A stretch of DNA of 64,000 bases from Bacteroidales bacterium (GCA_016707705.1 JADJHD010000022.1:1-64000); one strand, 5' to 3'; shown: positions 17,443 to 27,916, counted from the first letter of the stretch. Notes: generated by a model from the letters alone, not told the origin. Translations and numbers: made by a program.

Positions 17443-20328
17443 TTATTCCTTCACGAGTTTCACATTTTCATTCTCCCCACCTAAGTCAATAAATACAATT
17501 GTATAAATTCCAGGCTCAAGCCTGCTAATGTCCAGGTTCTTTAATTCCTTTACTCCGGCCGGAATGGTCCAGTCAATCAGGATTCTTCCGGTAGCATCGG
17601 TTAAAAGCGCTTTTCCAGTCTGAGTTGAAGGTTTTGAAAATTCCAGGTTAAAGGTCCTTTCAACAGGATTTGGATACAGGAATACCGTACTTGCTTTCTG
17701 AGTCTCTTTCAAGCCAACACATGCATCAACATTTACATTTACTACCTGAGAGGTACCAATGCAACCGTCTGCTGTATTCTCGGTAACTGCCACTGTGCCA
17801 GTACCGGTGCTTGTCCAGAAAACCACAATGCTTGATGACCCGGCTCCAGAAGTAATTGTACCGCCAGTGACCTGCCAGCTGAAAGCACTTCCTGCTGAAC
17901 CTGAACAGGAATATCCTGCACTCCATCCAACACATACTGAAGTGAGACCAGCAACGAATGGTTCAGGACTTTTGTTTACTTCAATGGCAAGAGCTTCTGA
18001 TTCAAGACCATCACCACAATTATTGGAGGCATGGGCTGAAAGATTTGCAAATCCAGTAAAAGTCGAGTTCCATTCAATACTGACACTGCTTCCTGTTGGA
18101 GTCATTGATCCGGCTTCGACAGGGTCAAGAGTCCAGATTACCTCATTGTCGTTACCAGCTCCGGTTACGGAATAAGTATTGGTAGCATTGCTGCATGTTT
18201 GAGCTGCCCCTGCAGGTTTTGTAACCTGTCCGGGAATTGCCAGCATATAAACATATATCTGCCCGGCCATAGGCTGCGAGCAATTGGGGGTAGATCCGGC
18301 AACAGTATAGAATCCGGCAGTTGTAATATTATTCCATACCAGTGCTGAACCAGTACCAGCCTGAATATTTCCTGTTGGAACGCCATCGAGATTAAGCTCA
18401 TAGTTAATCCCGTTTTCAGAGTTGCTCAGGGTGATGCTGGTGCCACTGCTGCCTTCGCAATAGGCTCCTTCTCCCTGAATGGTATAGGCCACCGGCATAT
18501 GATAGAGATCGCAGTTAAGAGTCCCTGACCAGCTGCTGGTACCACATTGATTGGTAGCATTTACCTTGAGGGTAAAGGAACCTGTCCAGTTCACTGCAGT
18601 CTGAACACTTGCAGAAGTGCCGTTTGGAACCATTGTTCCTGCTGTTGAGGGGTCCATCGACCAGCTATAGCTGTTTGCATATGGAACCGTTGATGTTGTG
18701 TAAACATAAGTTTGATTGCTGCAGGTGGAAGTCTGCCCTGCCGGAATAGCCGGGGCTGATGGCGTAGCAATTACCTGAATCATATCGGCAATCAATAGCG
18801 TATCTGTGTAATTGGAATTGTAGGCAATCAATCTCACATCATAGGTGCCGGGAGTGGTATAGCTAACCACAGGATTCTGGGATGTAGATGTTGATGGAGT
18901 ACCTCCCTCAAAAGTCCATGAATAGGAAAGTCCTGAACCCATGGAAGTATTTGTAAACTGTATCAGAGCACCTGCACAAACCAGGTTGCTTGAAGCTGTA
19001 AAGCCTGCAAGAACATCCTGGGCAATGATTCTGACGATGCAGTATTTCTCATTGACTGCTTGGCTGAAACTGGTATTTCCGGAAAGAAGTATTTTATCAT
19101 CCGATTGAATAGCCAGTCCATAACCTAAATCATCCTTTGAAGATCCTGACGGATCAATGTGATAATAACCAATATTATTAAAGGAAGGATCCAGGGAGCC
19201 GTCACTCATCAAACGAATGGCAAGAAGGTCCCTGTCGACAAGGACAGCCGCTTCGCCACTCAGCATATATCTTCCATCAGCAAGTCGTGTCACATTCCTG
19301 AGCTGGCAGGAGGTTGTGGAAACGTTAAAGGTAACAATACCATCACCTCCGCCAAAGGTGGGATCTGGAGCGCCATCGGCAGTAAGCCTGACAACTGCAC
19401 CCTTGGGAATACTGCCAGCTGTCACATCTATTCCATCCCCAACCATGAGAATCTTTCCGTCAGGATCAACGCCCATTCCCCACATTTCATCAGCTACAGT
19501 TTGCCCCATAATATCCACAAATGCTTTCCCATCTCCACTGAAAGTATTATCATAGGAGCCATCCGGCATCAGGCGAATCGCAAAGAAATCAGCTGGTACC
19601 CCAGCATAACCTCCAACAACAATTTTTCCATCAGTTCTGACATAAATTCCAAAAGCATAATCCCACATTCCACTAATATCCAGAAGGATTTTACCATCGC
19701 CGGAAAACGAAGGATCAAGCACACCAGCGGGAGGGAGCTTGGCAATAGCAACATCATTTGTAAAAGGCGTTCCACCGGTGCGTGTGGAACCGCATATATA
19801 AACGTTGCCTGTGGCATCAGTAGCAATTGCATATCCGGCATCTGGCATCTGGCTTCCGAAAAAGTCAATCCATACCTTTCCATTATTTCCAAATGAAGGA
19901 TCCAGACTACCATTGGAAAGCAACTTGCAGGCCATCATGTCATCCCCGCCTGCACCTTCCTGTGTAAATCCGCAAATCAGGATGCTACCATCCGACTGAA
20001 GAACCATCTCAGGTTCAAAGCCTCCGTTATATCCGAGGGGGCCAAGGTCAATTATTGATTTCCCTGCAGTTCCGAAAGTTGGGTCATAACTGCCATCGCT
20101 CATGAGTCGGCAAACTCCAAGTTTTGCCTGTCCGGAAAAGAAAGATGCTCCAGTCATTACTATTTTGCCATCAGGCTGCACAATGACGTTATCTCCAAAA
20201 TCAAGGGATCCTCCCAAAGAAAACACCTTTCTTCCCGTACCATTAAAAGTTGAGTCAGGAAATGCCGGCACCTGGGCCAAAAGTCCAAGTGAAAGACAGA
20301 AAAGGAATACAGCTATTAAGAGTTTCAT
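17443..20328 (-). CDS. T9SS-secreted delta-60 repeat and PKD domain protein
   Basis: 961 residues. Signal peptide (1-19, ending GLLAQ). Residues about 20-430 hold delta-60 repeats, seen as alternating VQPDGKIVMTG-like and RLMSDGSYDPTFG-like motifs (for example LQSDGSILICG, LLSNGSLDPSFG, TDGKIVVGG, LMPDGSYDNTFSGDG), probably a beta-propeller. A PKD domain follows (about 440-520; FTNTSMGSGLSYSWTFEGG), then Ig/PKD-like modules with repeated TCSN-Y motifs. Residues about 885-961 (FLYPNPVERTFNLEF to ENVKLVKE) are a type A T9SS sorting domain. No catalytic motif is visible; binding or structural role at the cell surface is inferred. A hairpin lies downstream and a small coiled-coil gene 21 bp upstream. 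Confidence 0.9.
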   Translation of the reverse strand: MKLLIAVFLFCLSLGLLAQVPAFPDSTFNGTGRKVFSLGGSLDFGDNVIVQPDGKIVMTGASFFSGQAKLGVCRLMSDGSYDPTFGTAGKSIIDLGPLGYNGGFEPEMVLQSDGSILICGFTQEGAGGDDMMACKLLSNGSLDPSFGNNGKVWIDFFGSQMPDAGYAIATDATGNVYICGSTRTGGTPFTNDVAIAKLPPAGVLDPSFSGDGKILLDISGMWDYAFGIYVRTDGKIVVGGYAGVPADFFAIRLMPDGSYDNTFSGDGKAFVDIMGQTVADEMWGMGVDPDGKILMVGDGIDVTAGSIPKGAVVRLTADGAPDPTFGGGDGIVTFNVSTTSCQLRNVTRLADGRYMLSGEAAVLVDRDLLAIRLMSDGSLDPSFNNIGYYHIDPSGSSKDDLGYGLAIQSDDKILLSGNTSFSQAVNEKYCIVRIIAQDVLAGFTASSNLVCAGALIQFTNTSMGSGLSYSWTFEGGTPSTSTSQNPVVSYTTPGTYDVRLIAYNSNYTDTLLIADMIQVIATPSAPAIPAGQTSTCSNQTYVYTTSTVPYANSYSWSMDPSTAGTMVPNGTSASVQTAVNWTGSFTLKVNATNQCGTSSWSGTLNCDLYHMPVAYTIQGEGAYCEGSSGTSITLSNSENGINYELNLDGVPTGNIQAGTGSALVWNNITTAGFYTVAGSTPNCSQPMAGQIYVYMLAIPGQVTKPAGAAQTCSNATNTYSVTGAGNDNEVIWTLDPVEAGSMTPTGSSVSIEWNSTFTGFANLSAHASNNCGDGLESEALAIEVNKSPEPFVAGLTSVCVGWSAGYSCSGSAGSAFSWQVTGGTITSGAGSSSIVVFWTSTGTGTVAVTENTADGCIGTSQVVNVNVDACVGLKETQKASTVFLYPNPVERTFNLEFSKPSTQTGKALLTDATGRILIDWTIPAGVKELKNLDISRLEPGIYTIVFIDLGGENENVKLVKE

Positions 20329-20349
20329 AATATTGTTTTTATTAAGGAT

Positions 20350-20553
20350 TTAACTGTTATCGGAAGGATCTTGACGCAGAACCCCATTCCCATAATTCGA
20401 ATTTGCAGAATCCGGATTTTTGGAACGCCGTTCAAAATAATCCACAATTTTCCTCAGGGCTTTATTCTCCTCCTTCATCTGGTTGAGTAAATCCTGAAGT
20501 TCTTCTGAACTATGTCTGTTTCTATTTAGGGAATCAGATTCCATTTGTTCCAT
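20350..20553 (-). CDS. small hypothetical coiled-coil protein
   Basis: 67 residues, charged: MEQMESDSLNRN, then SSEELQDLLNQMKEENKALR with leucines spaced as in a coiled coil, then KIVDYFERRSKNP. No signal peptide or membrane segment. It ends 21 bp before the start of the delta-60/PKD gene on the same strand. The heptad pattern and operon-like spacing argue for a real gene, but it is short and matches no family I recognise. Function unknown. Confidence 0.5.
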   Translation of the reverse strand: MEQMESDSLNRNRHSSEELQDLLNQMKEENKALRKIVDYFERRSKNPDSANSNYGNGVLRQDPSDNS

Positions 20554-20749
20554 TTACCAGAACAAATTTAAGTATGTAAATACTTTATTGGAATAAACTG
20601 ACAGGTAACAAAAGGTTAACAAGGCGAAAATGAAGTCAGACAATTGTTAGACTTAACAGCATTATTGTCTCTTTATCAATAACTTAATAAAATCAAAGAA
20701 AGAATGAAATTCCAGATAGCAACTATGCATAAATCAAACAATACAATTC

Positions 20750-20846
20750 CCAAAATCCGAATTCCACAATCCGCAACCCGAAACCCGCAACCCGAAATCC
20801 GCAAATCGAAATCCGAAATCCGCAACCCGAAATCCGCAATCCGAAA
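20750..20846. repeat. degenerate short tandem repeat (AATCCGCAACCCGAA type)
   Basis: About 97 nt made almost only of variants of AATCCG, CAACCCG and AAATCCGAA in a row, directly before the stop of the TPR-LuxR gene. The period is about 7-8 nt, with longer 14-15-nt units (CAACCCGAAATCCG) recurring. The flank 20554-20749 is AT-rich and empty. Confidence 0.75.
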
Positions 20847-20848
20847 TT

Positions 20849-22558
20849 CTAAACTCCTTCCAAAAAAGCAATAAGATTCTCTTCCTGCGAGATCCCAAGC
20901 TTCTTTCTTAATCTGGAACGGGCAATTTTTATACTCTCAGGAGTCTGGAAAGTGATTGCGGAAATATCCTTGCTTGTCATATTTAATCGAAGGAATGCCG
21001 CCAGCTTCTTCTCATTCGGGGTCAAATCAGGGAAGCGTTCATTCAACCTTCGGTAGAAATCCTGATGCACATCCTGGAATCTAAGTTCAAACTCCTTCCA
21101 TATGCGGTCGTCCTTTTTTGATTTCAATTCTGCCACAATCCGATCCATCTGCCGACTTTCCTCAGCATTTTCATTTTTAAGTTCAAGTAGTTTACCGGCT
21201 ATCTCCGAGAGATATTCATTTTGCTGAACCAGATACATCACATTGGTAGCCAGTTCTTTATTCTTATAATCAAGTTCCAGTTCGAGCTTCTCCTTTTCAA
21301 GTTCCAGGTTTTTGCGTTCCAAATCGAGTTGATCGCGTTTCAAACGCTCATTTTGGGTTTTTCGACGCTGATTAATGAATAAAAGACCAATTATGAGGCA
21401 TAAAAGAAAGAATACCGAAGCGAGCATGATAAAAAACAACTGCTTCTGCCTTTGATCCTTCAGTGCTTCCCTTTGCTCCAGTTCCTGCTGATGAATTTGC
21501 TTGTCGAAGTCATATTGAATGGCAAGCTTCCCAAGATTCGCTACATTTTCGGTATTAAAAATACTGTCGCTTAGTTTAAGATTCAGCTCCTGCATTTTGA
21601 TTGCTTCACTGAGGTTTCCTGTTTGTTTATATACATCAGAAAGCATTTTAGTAGCAATTTGTACGGATCGCATTGCCCCGCATTCAGTCCCCTTTTCTAT
21701 AACAAGCTTAAGCCAGTAAATAGCATCAGCATATTTTTTTTGCAGGAGAAAATTCTCTCCCAGGTTATTGTAAACCGATACATATCCCTTGCAGGAACCC
21801 AATTTCTCCCAAATTTCCTTCGATTTCATGAAACTCTTATTGGCCTTCTCATATTCTCCATTAGCCTTGAGAATATTCCCTTCATTCGAAAGCAAGCCAG
21901 CCATGGTGGAACTGTCGTGAAGTGTAGCATTCAATTTCTCCACTTCCCTGAAATACTTCTTCGATTTAATATAATCCTCCTTGTGCAGATAGAGTGAACC
22001 TGTATTATACAATACTATCATCCTTACAAAAGGCTTTATGGTGCCGGGCTTCCTTCTGTTCGACTCCTCAATCACTGATACTGTCCTTTCAGAATATTGA
22101 AGCGCCAGATCGATCATTTTCAGATCGAAATAGCAACTACTGATTTCGTTCAATAGCCGAATAAGGTTCATTTGCCTCAATGGATAGCTACTACTGTGCA
22201 AATCCTTTTCAACAAGACTCAGCGACCGAAACAGATAATCCAGGGCAAGCTTGGCATTACCTCCCCTGTAATATGACTCCCCTATCAGGAACAATGCGCT
22301 TCCCAGGAGGGTATCGTTGCCTATTGACAGAGCCGACTGGAAAGCAAGATTAGCATGCACCAGTGCTGAATCCGGCAGCTTTTCAAGCAAGTTCTTCGAC
22401 TTTCGTATTTCTCCAGCTATGTAAGCAGTATCCTTTGTGGAAGCATTAACCGGTAAACCAGCATTCAAAAAAACAAATAACAGCATAGCTTGCAGAAGAA
22501 TTCTTGCAGGCAGTAACCTAATGGAAAAAGGAAAAGTCAAATGATAACTGATACTCAA
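20849..22558 (-). CDS. membrane-anchored TPR protein with LuxR-type DNA-binding domain
   Basis: 569 residues. N-terminal signal/anchor (about 12-40), TPR-like helical repeats (about 60-345; LFLIGESYYRGGNAKLALDY, YNNLGENFLLQKKYADAIYW), a membrane segment (about 374-396), a long coiled coil (397-470; LKRDQLDLERKNLELEKEKL) and a C-terminal LuxR/GerE-like helix-turn-helix (about 508-569; FPDLTPNEKKLAAFLRLNMT, then SPESIK-like TPESIKIARSRLRKKLGI). The layout, periplasmic TPRs joined through the membrane to a cytoplasmic DNA-binding domain, is common in Bacteroidota as a one-component regulator. Target genes are unknown; the mfd gene upstream is unlikely to be related. Confidence 0.87.
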   Translation of the reverse strand: MSISYHLTFPFSIRLLPARILLQAMLLFVFLNAGLPVNASTKDTAYIAGEIRKSKNLLEKLPDSALVHANLAFQSALSIGNDTLLGSALFLIGESYYRGGNAKLALDYLFRSLSLVEKDLHSSSYPLRQMNLIRLLNEISSCYFDLKMIDLALQYSERTVSVIEESNRRKPGTIKPFVRMIVLYNTGSLYLHKEDYIKSKKYFREVEKLNATLHDSSTMAGLLSNEGNILKANGEYEKANKSFMKSKEIWEKLGSCKGYVSVYNNLGENFLLQKKYADAIYWLKLVIEKGTECGAMRSVQIATKMLSDVYKQTGNLSEAIKMQELNLKLSDSIFNTENVANLGKLAIQYDFDKQIHQQELEQREALKDQRQKQLFFIMLASVFFLLCLIIGLLFINQRRKTQNERLKRDQLDLERKNLELEKEKLELELDYKNKELATNVMYLVQQNEYLSEIAGKLLELKNENAEESRQMDRIVAELKSKKDDRIWKEFELRFQDVHQDFYRRLNERFPDLTPNEKKLAAFLRLNMTSKDISAITFQTPESIKIARSRLRKKLGISQEENLIAFLEGV

Positions 22559-22740
22559 ATGTGAGAGTTATATGGATTGATTTGAAGTTACTGAGTAAAG
22601 TCCGGACAATCTCGAAGTCCAAATTTGCAGAAAACTTTCGTCTTTCATATCATTTTATACCGATAAAGGTAGTGCATTCAACCTTAGTTGTCAATCTGCC
22701 GAAGAATTCAATTCAACTTGCAAATCAAAATGGCAGTGAA

Positions 22741-25700
22741 TTATTTCATCTCTTTCATCGGGTCAATCGACCGTAGAATGCCCAGCCCCTTGAGCACACT
22801 ATCAATACCATAGATGGTAATACTTAGTTTCCCGGCATTCTCCTTCATCTTGCATCCTCTTGGGTTAGCCTGCACATATTTCAGGACTGCAGTAAACAAT
22901 TCGGTTTGGTAGTAGGCTGATTCCTGATCACTTACAAAATAGCCACTCATCAGACCATTTCTCAGAACCAGTTTTTCCATTCCGAGCTCCTTTGCCAGCC
23001 TTCTGATTCTAACAGCATTGAATAACTCCTGTGTTTCCTGAGGTATAGGGCCAAAACGGTCAATCATTCGATTCTGGAATGCCAGAAGCGAATCCTCAGA
23101 ATCAGTGCTGTCGAGCTCCTTATAAAGACTTAATCTCTCAGTGATATTGGCGATATAATCATCGGGAATCAGGATTTCAAGATCCGTTTCAAGTGTACAT
23201 TCCCGTACAAATTCTCTTTGCTTTTCTTCTACGTACAAATCGCTGAACTCCGCAATCTTCAATTCATGCAGAGCTTCATCCAGAATTTTTTGGTACATCT
23301 CATAGCCGATTTCTGTGATAAATCCGCTTTGCTCTGCTCCAAGAATATTACCTGCACCTCTGATATCGAGGTCGCGCATGGCAATATTGAATCCACTTCC
23401 GATTTCCGAGAATTCTTCAATTGCCTTGAGTCTCTTGCGGGCTTCATCAGTAAGTACACTTGTTGGAGGAGCCAGCAGGTAACAGAAAGCCTTACGGTTC
23501 GCCCTTCCAACACGTCCCCTCAACTGGTGAAGATCACTCAGTCCATAATGATGGGCGTCATTGATAATAATGGTATTTGCATTGGGAATATCCAGTCCCG
23601 ATTCTACAATGGTTGTAGAAATCAGCACATCGAAATCACCTTCAACAAATCCCAGCATTACCTTTTCAAGTTTATGGCCCTCCATCTGACCATGCCCTAC
23701 TGCGATGCGTGCATCCGGAATTATCCTGCTTACCACACCGGCAATTTCAAGAATGTTCTGTATCCTGTTATTTACGAAGAAGACCTGTCCACCTCTTGAA
23801 AGTTCATAATGAATCGCATCCCTGATGATATCTTCATTGAAGGTGTGCAATTCCGTTTGAACGGGATAACGGTTTGGTGGCGGAGTATTAATAACACTCA
23901 GATCGCGAGCCCCCATAAGGGAGAATTGCAGCGTTCTTGGGATTGGGGTAGCAGTAAGTGTGAGGGTATCGACGCTTACCTTCAGATGCTTTAGTTTTTC
24001 CTTGGCCGATACTCCGAATTTCTGCTCCTCATCAATTATAATCAGTCCGAGGTCCTTAAACTTAACATCTGCGCTGAGCAAACGATGTGTTCCGATAAGG
24101 ATATCGATTTTCCCTTCTTCAAGTTCCTTGAGTAATTGCTTTTGTTCCTGCGGTGTTCGGAATCTGTTAATGTAATCTACCCTGCATGGGAATTCCTTAA
24201 GTCTGGCTCGGAATGTTTTGTAATGCTGCAGGGCAAGAATAGTCGTTGGAACCAGCAAGGCAACCTGCTTACTGTCAGTGACCGCCTTGAACGCAGCCCT
24301 CACGGCAATTTCTGTCTTGCCGAATCCTACATCCCCACAAACTAATCGATCCATTGGATGTGGAGCTTCCAGATCCTTTTTCACATCCTGCGTACACGTT
24401 ACCTGATCAGGTGTATCCTCATAGATGAATGACGCCTCGAGTTCATGCTGCAGATAAGTATCGGGAGAATAGGCAAAACCATTGGTAGCTCTTCGCTCCG
24501 CATAAAGCTTGATCAGATCCTTGGCAATATCCTTAACCCGGGCTTTTGTCTTGGCCTTGAGTTTGTTCCAGGCATTGGAGCCCAAGCGGTCCAGTGAGGG
24601 AAGATAGCCTTCCTTGCCTGAATATTTCGAGATCCTGTGAAGGGAGTGAATGCTTACATAAAGCAGGTCATCATGCGAGTAGATGATGCGAATCGCCTCC
24701 TGCCACTTTCCATTATTGTTGATCTTTTCAAGCCCGTCGTACCTCCCTACCCCATGATCGATATGGGTCACAAAATCCCCGGGCTTCAGATCGTAAAGCT
24801 CTTTCAGCGTTAGTGCCTGCTTGCCGCTGAAACTCTCCGTCAGCTGGAACTTATGGTATCTTTCAAAAATCTGGTGGTCGGTATAGCAGGCAAGTTTTCT
24901 GTCCTTGTCAATGAATCCTTCATGCAACGAAAGATTCAGCACTGCAACATCCGGTTGTTCTTCAAGATCTCGATTCTTCGAAAGATCGTCAAGAATTGTG
25001 TAGATACGCTCAACCTGCTTTGGACTGTCAGCAAGGATTATATTACGGATTCCCAAAGCTGAATGCTCCGATAAATTTGAGAGGAGCAGATCGAAATTTT
25101 TATTGAATGAAGGCTGCGGACTGGTTGTGAAATTGATTTTACTTCCGCTGAACATGGGCCTGTTGCCATATTCAATCACCGGGAAGCGGGAAATCAGACG
25201 TTGGAATCCTTCCCTTCCGGTGAACAATTCTTCAGGTTCCAGATGCTTGATCGGACCCTCGAGTGAAGAAAACACTTTCTTTGCTTTCTCCAGTTCTGCC
25301 TCCAGTTTATCAAGAGTCAGTGAAGTATCTGCCATCCAGAGCACAGCACCTTCTGGAAGGAATTCAGGGAAGGGCTCCCTTTTTTCGTGCAACTGCCGGT
25401 CCTGAACATTAGGCACAATCGTAATATGGTCGAGCCTGTCCAGTGAAAGCTGGTTGAAGGATTGAATGAACGGATAGATTCAACAATATCTCCTGAAAAC
25501 TCAAGTCTGTATGGATAGTCGTTGGTATAGGAGAATACGTCTATAATCCCTCCCCTTAATGCCACCTGACCGGGTTCAACAACAAAATCCACCCTTTCAA
25601 AACCATGCTGGTCAAGGAGGTCGTAGATGAAATCAAGATCAACCGCCTCTCCCCTTTTCAGCTTCATCGTCGACTTCTCAAGGTACTGCTTGCTTACCAC

Positions 25701-26177
25701 CTTCTCTGATAAAGCCTCCGGATAAGTCACAATGAAGGTATTCCCCGACCGGGAACTCACCCTTTTCAGGACTTCAGTCCGCATCAGCACATTACTGTTG
25801 TCGGTTTGCTCAACTTCATAGGGTCTGCGGTAGGATGTCGGAAACAGAAGTACTCTTTTCTTATGAAAACTGAAGCTGGATTCACCAAACAGGTTTTCAA
25901 GATCGTTGCAGAAGTAAACCGCTGATTCCTTATCCGGCAAAACAGCCATATGAACAGCAGGATACTCAAGGAAAACCGCCGCAGAAACCATTGCAACCGA
26001 GGAGCCCACCAATCCATGGATATGTAATCTTGGAAATGATGAGCCGTTGCTGTTCTTCAGGATTGTTGACAGTTCCGATACAGAAGAATCATGAAGGTAT
26101 GGCTGAAGCAATTCCAGTCCGGTGTTGCCCGTAACAGGTTCTGCTTTGGAATTTATTGCTGAAGGCATAACATGCAT
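22741..26177 (-). CDS. mfd: transcription-repair coupling factor Mfd, interrupted by one frameshift
   Basis: Mfd releases RNA polymerase stalled at DNA lesions and recruits UvrA. The N-terminal frame (25317-26177) carries the UvrB-like region and breaks after SIRSFNPST. The second frame (22741-25416) carries the CarD-like RNA polymerase interaction domain (DFVTHIDHGVGRYDGL), a RecG-like SF2 helicase with Walker A GDVGFGKTE, box II DEEQ, SATPIPRT-like TATPIPRT and the translocation motif region, then the TRCF C-terminal domain. At 25452-25453 a GG (CC on the coding strand) should be three bases: with the extra base the sequence reads STQLSLDRLDHITIVPNVQ and the frames join as 1146 codons (3437+1 nt), normal for Mfd. 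Likely a sequencing or assembly deletion. Confidence 0.95.
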
Positions 26178-26360
26178 TTAAGCCGCAAACAGGATTTTCT
26201 CCCGTGAGCGGCTGATTTAAAGGGCAAAGGTACATTTTATGAAGACAGGGATTAACACCCGCATCATGAACTTTGAGTTAAGAATGCCAATAGCAGTGAA
26301 TTCCTTGATCAATCAGGATTAATAGCTTACTGGCAGATGAATGGAACGGCTAAAAAAAAG

Positions 26361-26993
26361 TTATACAGCCAGTCCCAATTCACGAACCCTTTGGATATTC
26401 ACAATGCTGTCATCACTCCTCTCCCTGATTTCAGTAAACGATGAATAGTTCCAGAACCCGGGATCCATTGCTATTCCTGCTTTTACAGGATTGTTATGAA
26501 TGTAGTGGAAACAAACATTCATATACCTGAAATCTGGAATATCAGTAACAAACATGGTTATCCCCGCCTCCAAATACCAGTCCGGTGTCTGGGGCTTTGG
26601 TTGGTTCAGGCAAATTGCCTTGCACTCATGGCGAAACAACGAGCCTGTGCGGTTTTGTTGTTTATTAACTCCCCTGGTATAGGAGCGCAGCATGATGCCA
26701 ATGCTGGTATTAAGGCAAATTTCCTTAGGCTTTGCCGCTCTGCTCGAAGGGTAAATTCCTTCTTCCCTTTCCCTGACTTCTTCAATTTCCGTATCTGGAA
26801 ATAATTGCTTCACCTCAATCATCAAATGAAAATGATTGGGCATCAGGCACCATGCCAGAACATCAGCATAAGGCAGGATATGAGTCCTGATTTTCCTCAT
26901 GAAATAATGATAGTTGTCGTTTGAAAAGAAGATCAACTGCCTGTTGTTTCCTTGGTTGTACACGTGGTAAATACCACCGATTTCGAATTTCAT
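26361..26993 (-). CDS. REP-associated tyrosine transposase (RAYT, Y1_Tnp family)
   Basis: 210 residues of the IS200/IS605-like HUH single-strand endonuclease family. The HUH motif is in WCLMPNHFHLMIE (His54, His56), and the catalytic tyrosine is most likely Tyr164 in FHYIHNNPVKAGIA. The N-terminal GGIYHVYNQGNNRQLIFFS and the NPVKAG block are typical of the RAYT group, which acts on REP hairpins and is usually a single-copy domesticated element, not a free insertion sequence. A perfect 14-bp hairpin at 27022-27053, upstream of the start, is the likely cognate REP. No second hairpin or partner orf was seen downstream. Confidence 0.93.
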   Translation of the reverse strand: MKFEIGGIYHVYNQGNNRQLIFFSNDNYHYFMRKIRTHILPYADVLAWCLMPNHFHLMIEVKQLFPDTEIEEVREREEGIYPSSRAAKPKEICLNTSIGIMLRSYTRGVNKQQNRTGSLFRHECKAICLNQPKPQTPDWYLEAGITMFVTDIPDFRYMNVCFHYIHNNPVKAGIAMDPGFWNYSSFTEIRERSDDSIVNIQRVRELGLAV

Positions 26994-27021
26994 AAAATTG
27001 AATATTAGAAATTTGATAACT

Positions 27022-27053
27022 ACTCAGGGGATGAGTAAACTCATCCCCTGAGT
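27022..27053. repeat. REP-like hairpin next to the RAYT gene
   Basis: Perfect 14-bp stem ACTCAGGGGATGAG (27022-27035) and CTCATCCCCTGAGT (27040-27053) with loop TAAA. It lies 28 nt upstream of the RAYT start, between two divergent genes, which makes a terminator role unlikely and fits the hairpin target of a RAYT enzyme. Confidence 0.75.
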
Positions 27054-27114
27054 GAAAAACCAACTCCAAATTTAAGAATAATCCTTCAAACTGCCATTCA
27101 TCAATTAAAGCCCG

Positions 27115-27122
27115 TATCTTTG
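27115..27122 (+). promoter_or_regulatory. -7 promoter element for rubrerythrin
   Basis: TATCTTTG matches TAnnTTTG exactly, 50 nt upstream of the rubrerythrin ATG. No clear -33 element. Confidence 0.45.
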
Positions 27123-27172
27123 TTAACCAATTCACAAACGTTTTACCTTCTTTCAATAATAACCTATTTTTT

Positions 27173-27751
27173 ATGGAAAAGAGTATAAAAGGAACCCGTA
27201 CTGAGCAGAACCTGCTCAAGGCTTTTGCCGGGGAATCACAGGCGATGAACCGTTACCTCTTCTTTGCCAAGGAAGCAAAGAAGGAAGGTTATGAGCAGAT
27301 TGCTGCCATCTTTGAAAAGACCGCATGGCAGGAACAACAGCATGCTAAAAGATTTTTCAAATTCCTTGAAGGTGGAGAGGTTGAGATTACAGCATCCTAT
27401 CCCGCAGGCATAATCGGAACCACTGCTGAGAATCTTAAAGCTGCAGCCGGTGGCGAAAACGAAGAGTGGACCATTCTTTATCCTGAATTCTCAGAGATAG
27501 CAAAGGAAGAAGGCTTCCCAGCAATTGCCGCTGCCTTTAAAATCATTGCAAAAGTTGAAGCAGAGCATGAGAAACGCTACCTCAAGCTGCTGAACAGTCT
27601 CGAAACCGGTGAAGTGTTCAAGCGAGATGAAAAGACTAAATGGGAATGCCGCAATTGTGGTTATGTCCACGAAGGAAACAACCCTCCTGAAAATTGCCCT
27701 GCATGCCAACATCCTAAATCCTATTTCGAAGAAAAGTCGGAAAACTATTAA
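27173..27751 (+). CDS. rbr: rubrerythrin
   Basis: 192 residues, the classical rubrerythrin length. Cytoplasmic non-haem di-iron peroxidase that reduces hydrogen peroxide in anaerobes and microaerophiles. The ferritin-like domain (about 5-145) supplies the di-iron ligands: Glu21 in AGESQAMNRY, Glu54 and His57 in AWQEQQHAKR, and the EAEHEK motif (Glu129, His132). The C-terminal rubredoxin-like domain binds one iron through Cys159, Cys162, Cys175 and Cys178 (WECRNCGY, ENCPACQHP). All ligands are present. It is transcribed alone, with its own promoter and terminator. Its presence suggests a host that meets oxygen stress while living with little oxygen. Confidence 0.97.
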   Translation: MEKSIKGTRTEQNLLKAFAGESQAMNRYLFFAKEAKKEGYEQIAAIFEKTAWQEQQHAKRFFKFLEGGEVEITASYPAGIIGTTAENLKAAAGGENEEWTILYPEFSEIAKEEGFPAIAAAFKIIAKVEAEHEKRYLKLLNSLETGEVFKRDEKTKWECRNCGYVHEGNNPPENCPACQHPKSYFEEKSENY

Positions 27752-27771
27752 GATTTCGCAGTTAAAATTCA

Positions 27772-27832
27772 AATTGAGGCTATTGTCTGAATGAAGGAAA
27801 TCCTTCTTCCGATGATAGCCTCAATTATTTTA
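27772..27832 (+). terminator. terminator after rubrerythrin
   Basis: 12-bp perfect stem AATTGAGGCTAT (27772-27783) and ATAGCCTCAATT (27815-27826), with a nested GAAGGA/TCCTTC hairpin in the loop, followed by ATTTTAG. It begins 20 nt past the stop. Confidence 0.75.
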
Positions 27833-27916
27833 GTATTTGATCATACTTATCCATCTTCAAAATATATTTAATTTACATCGATGTACAATAAAACAGTCTA
27901 ATTATCAGTATATTTA

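Noticed and set aside
19159..19896. 245-residue open frame on the plus strand inside the delta-60/PKD gene
   Set aside because: Antisense shadow of a repeat-rich gene; composition is unlike a folded protein and it has no domain.
22561..22776. 71-residue plus-strand frame between the TPR-LuxR and mfd genes
   Set aside because: It runs into the mfd gene on the other strand and has no signal of being a gene.
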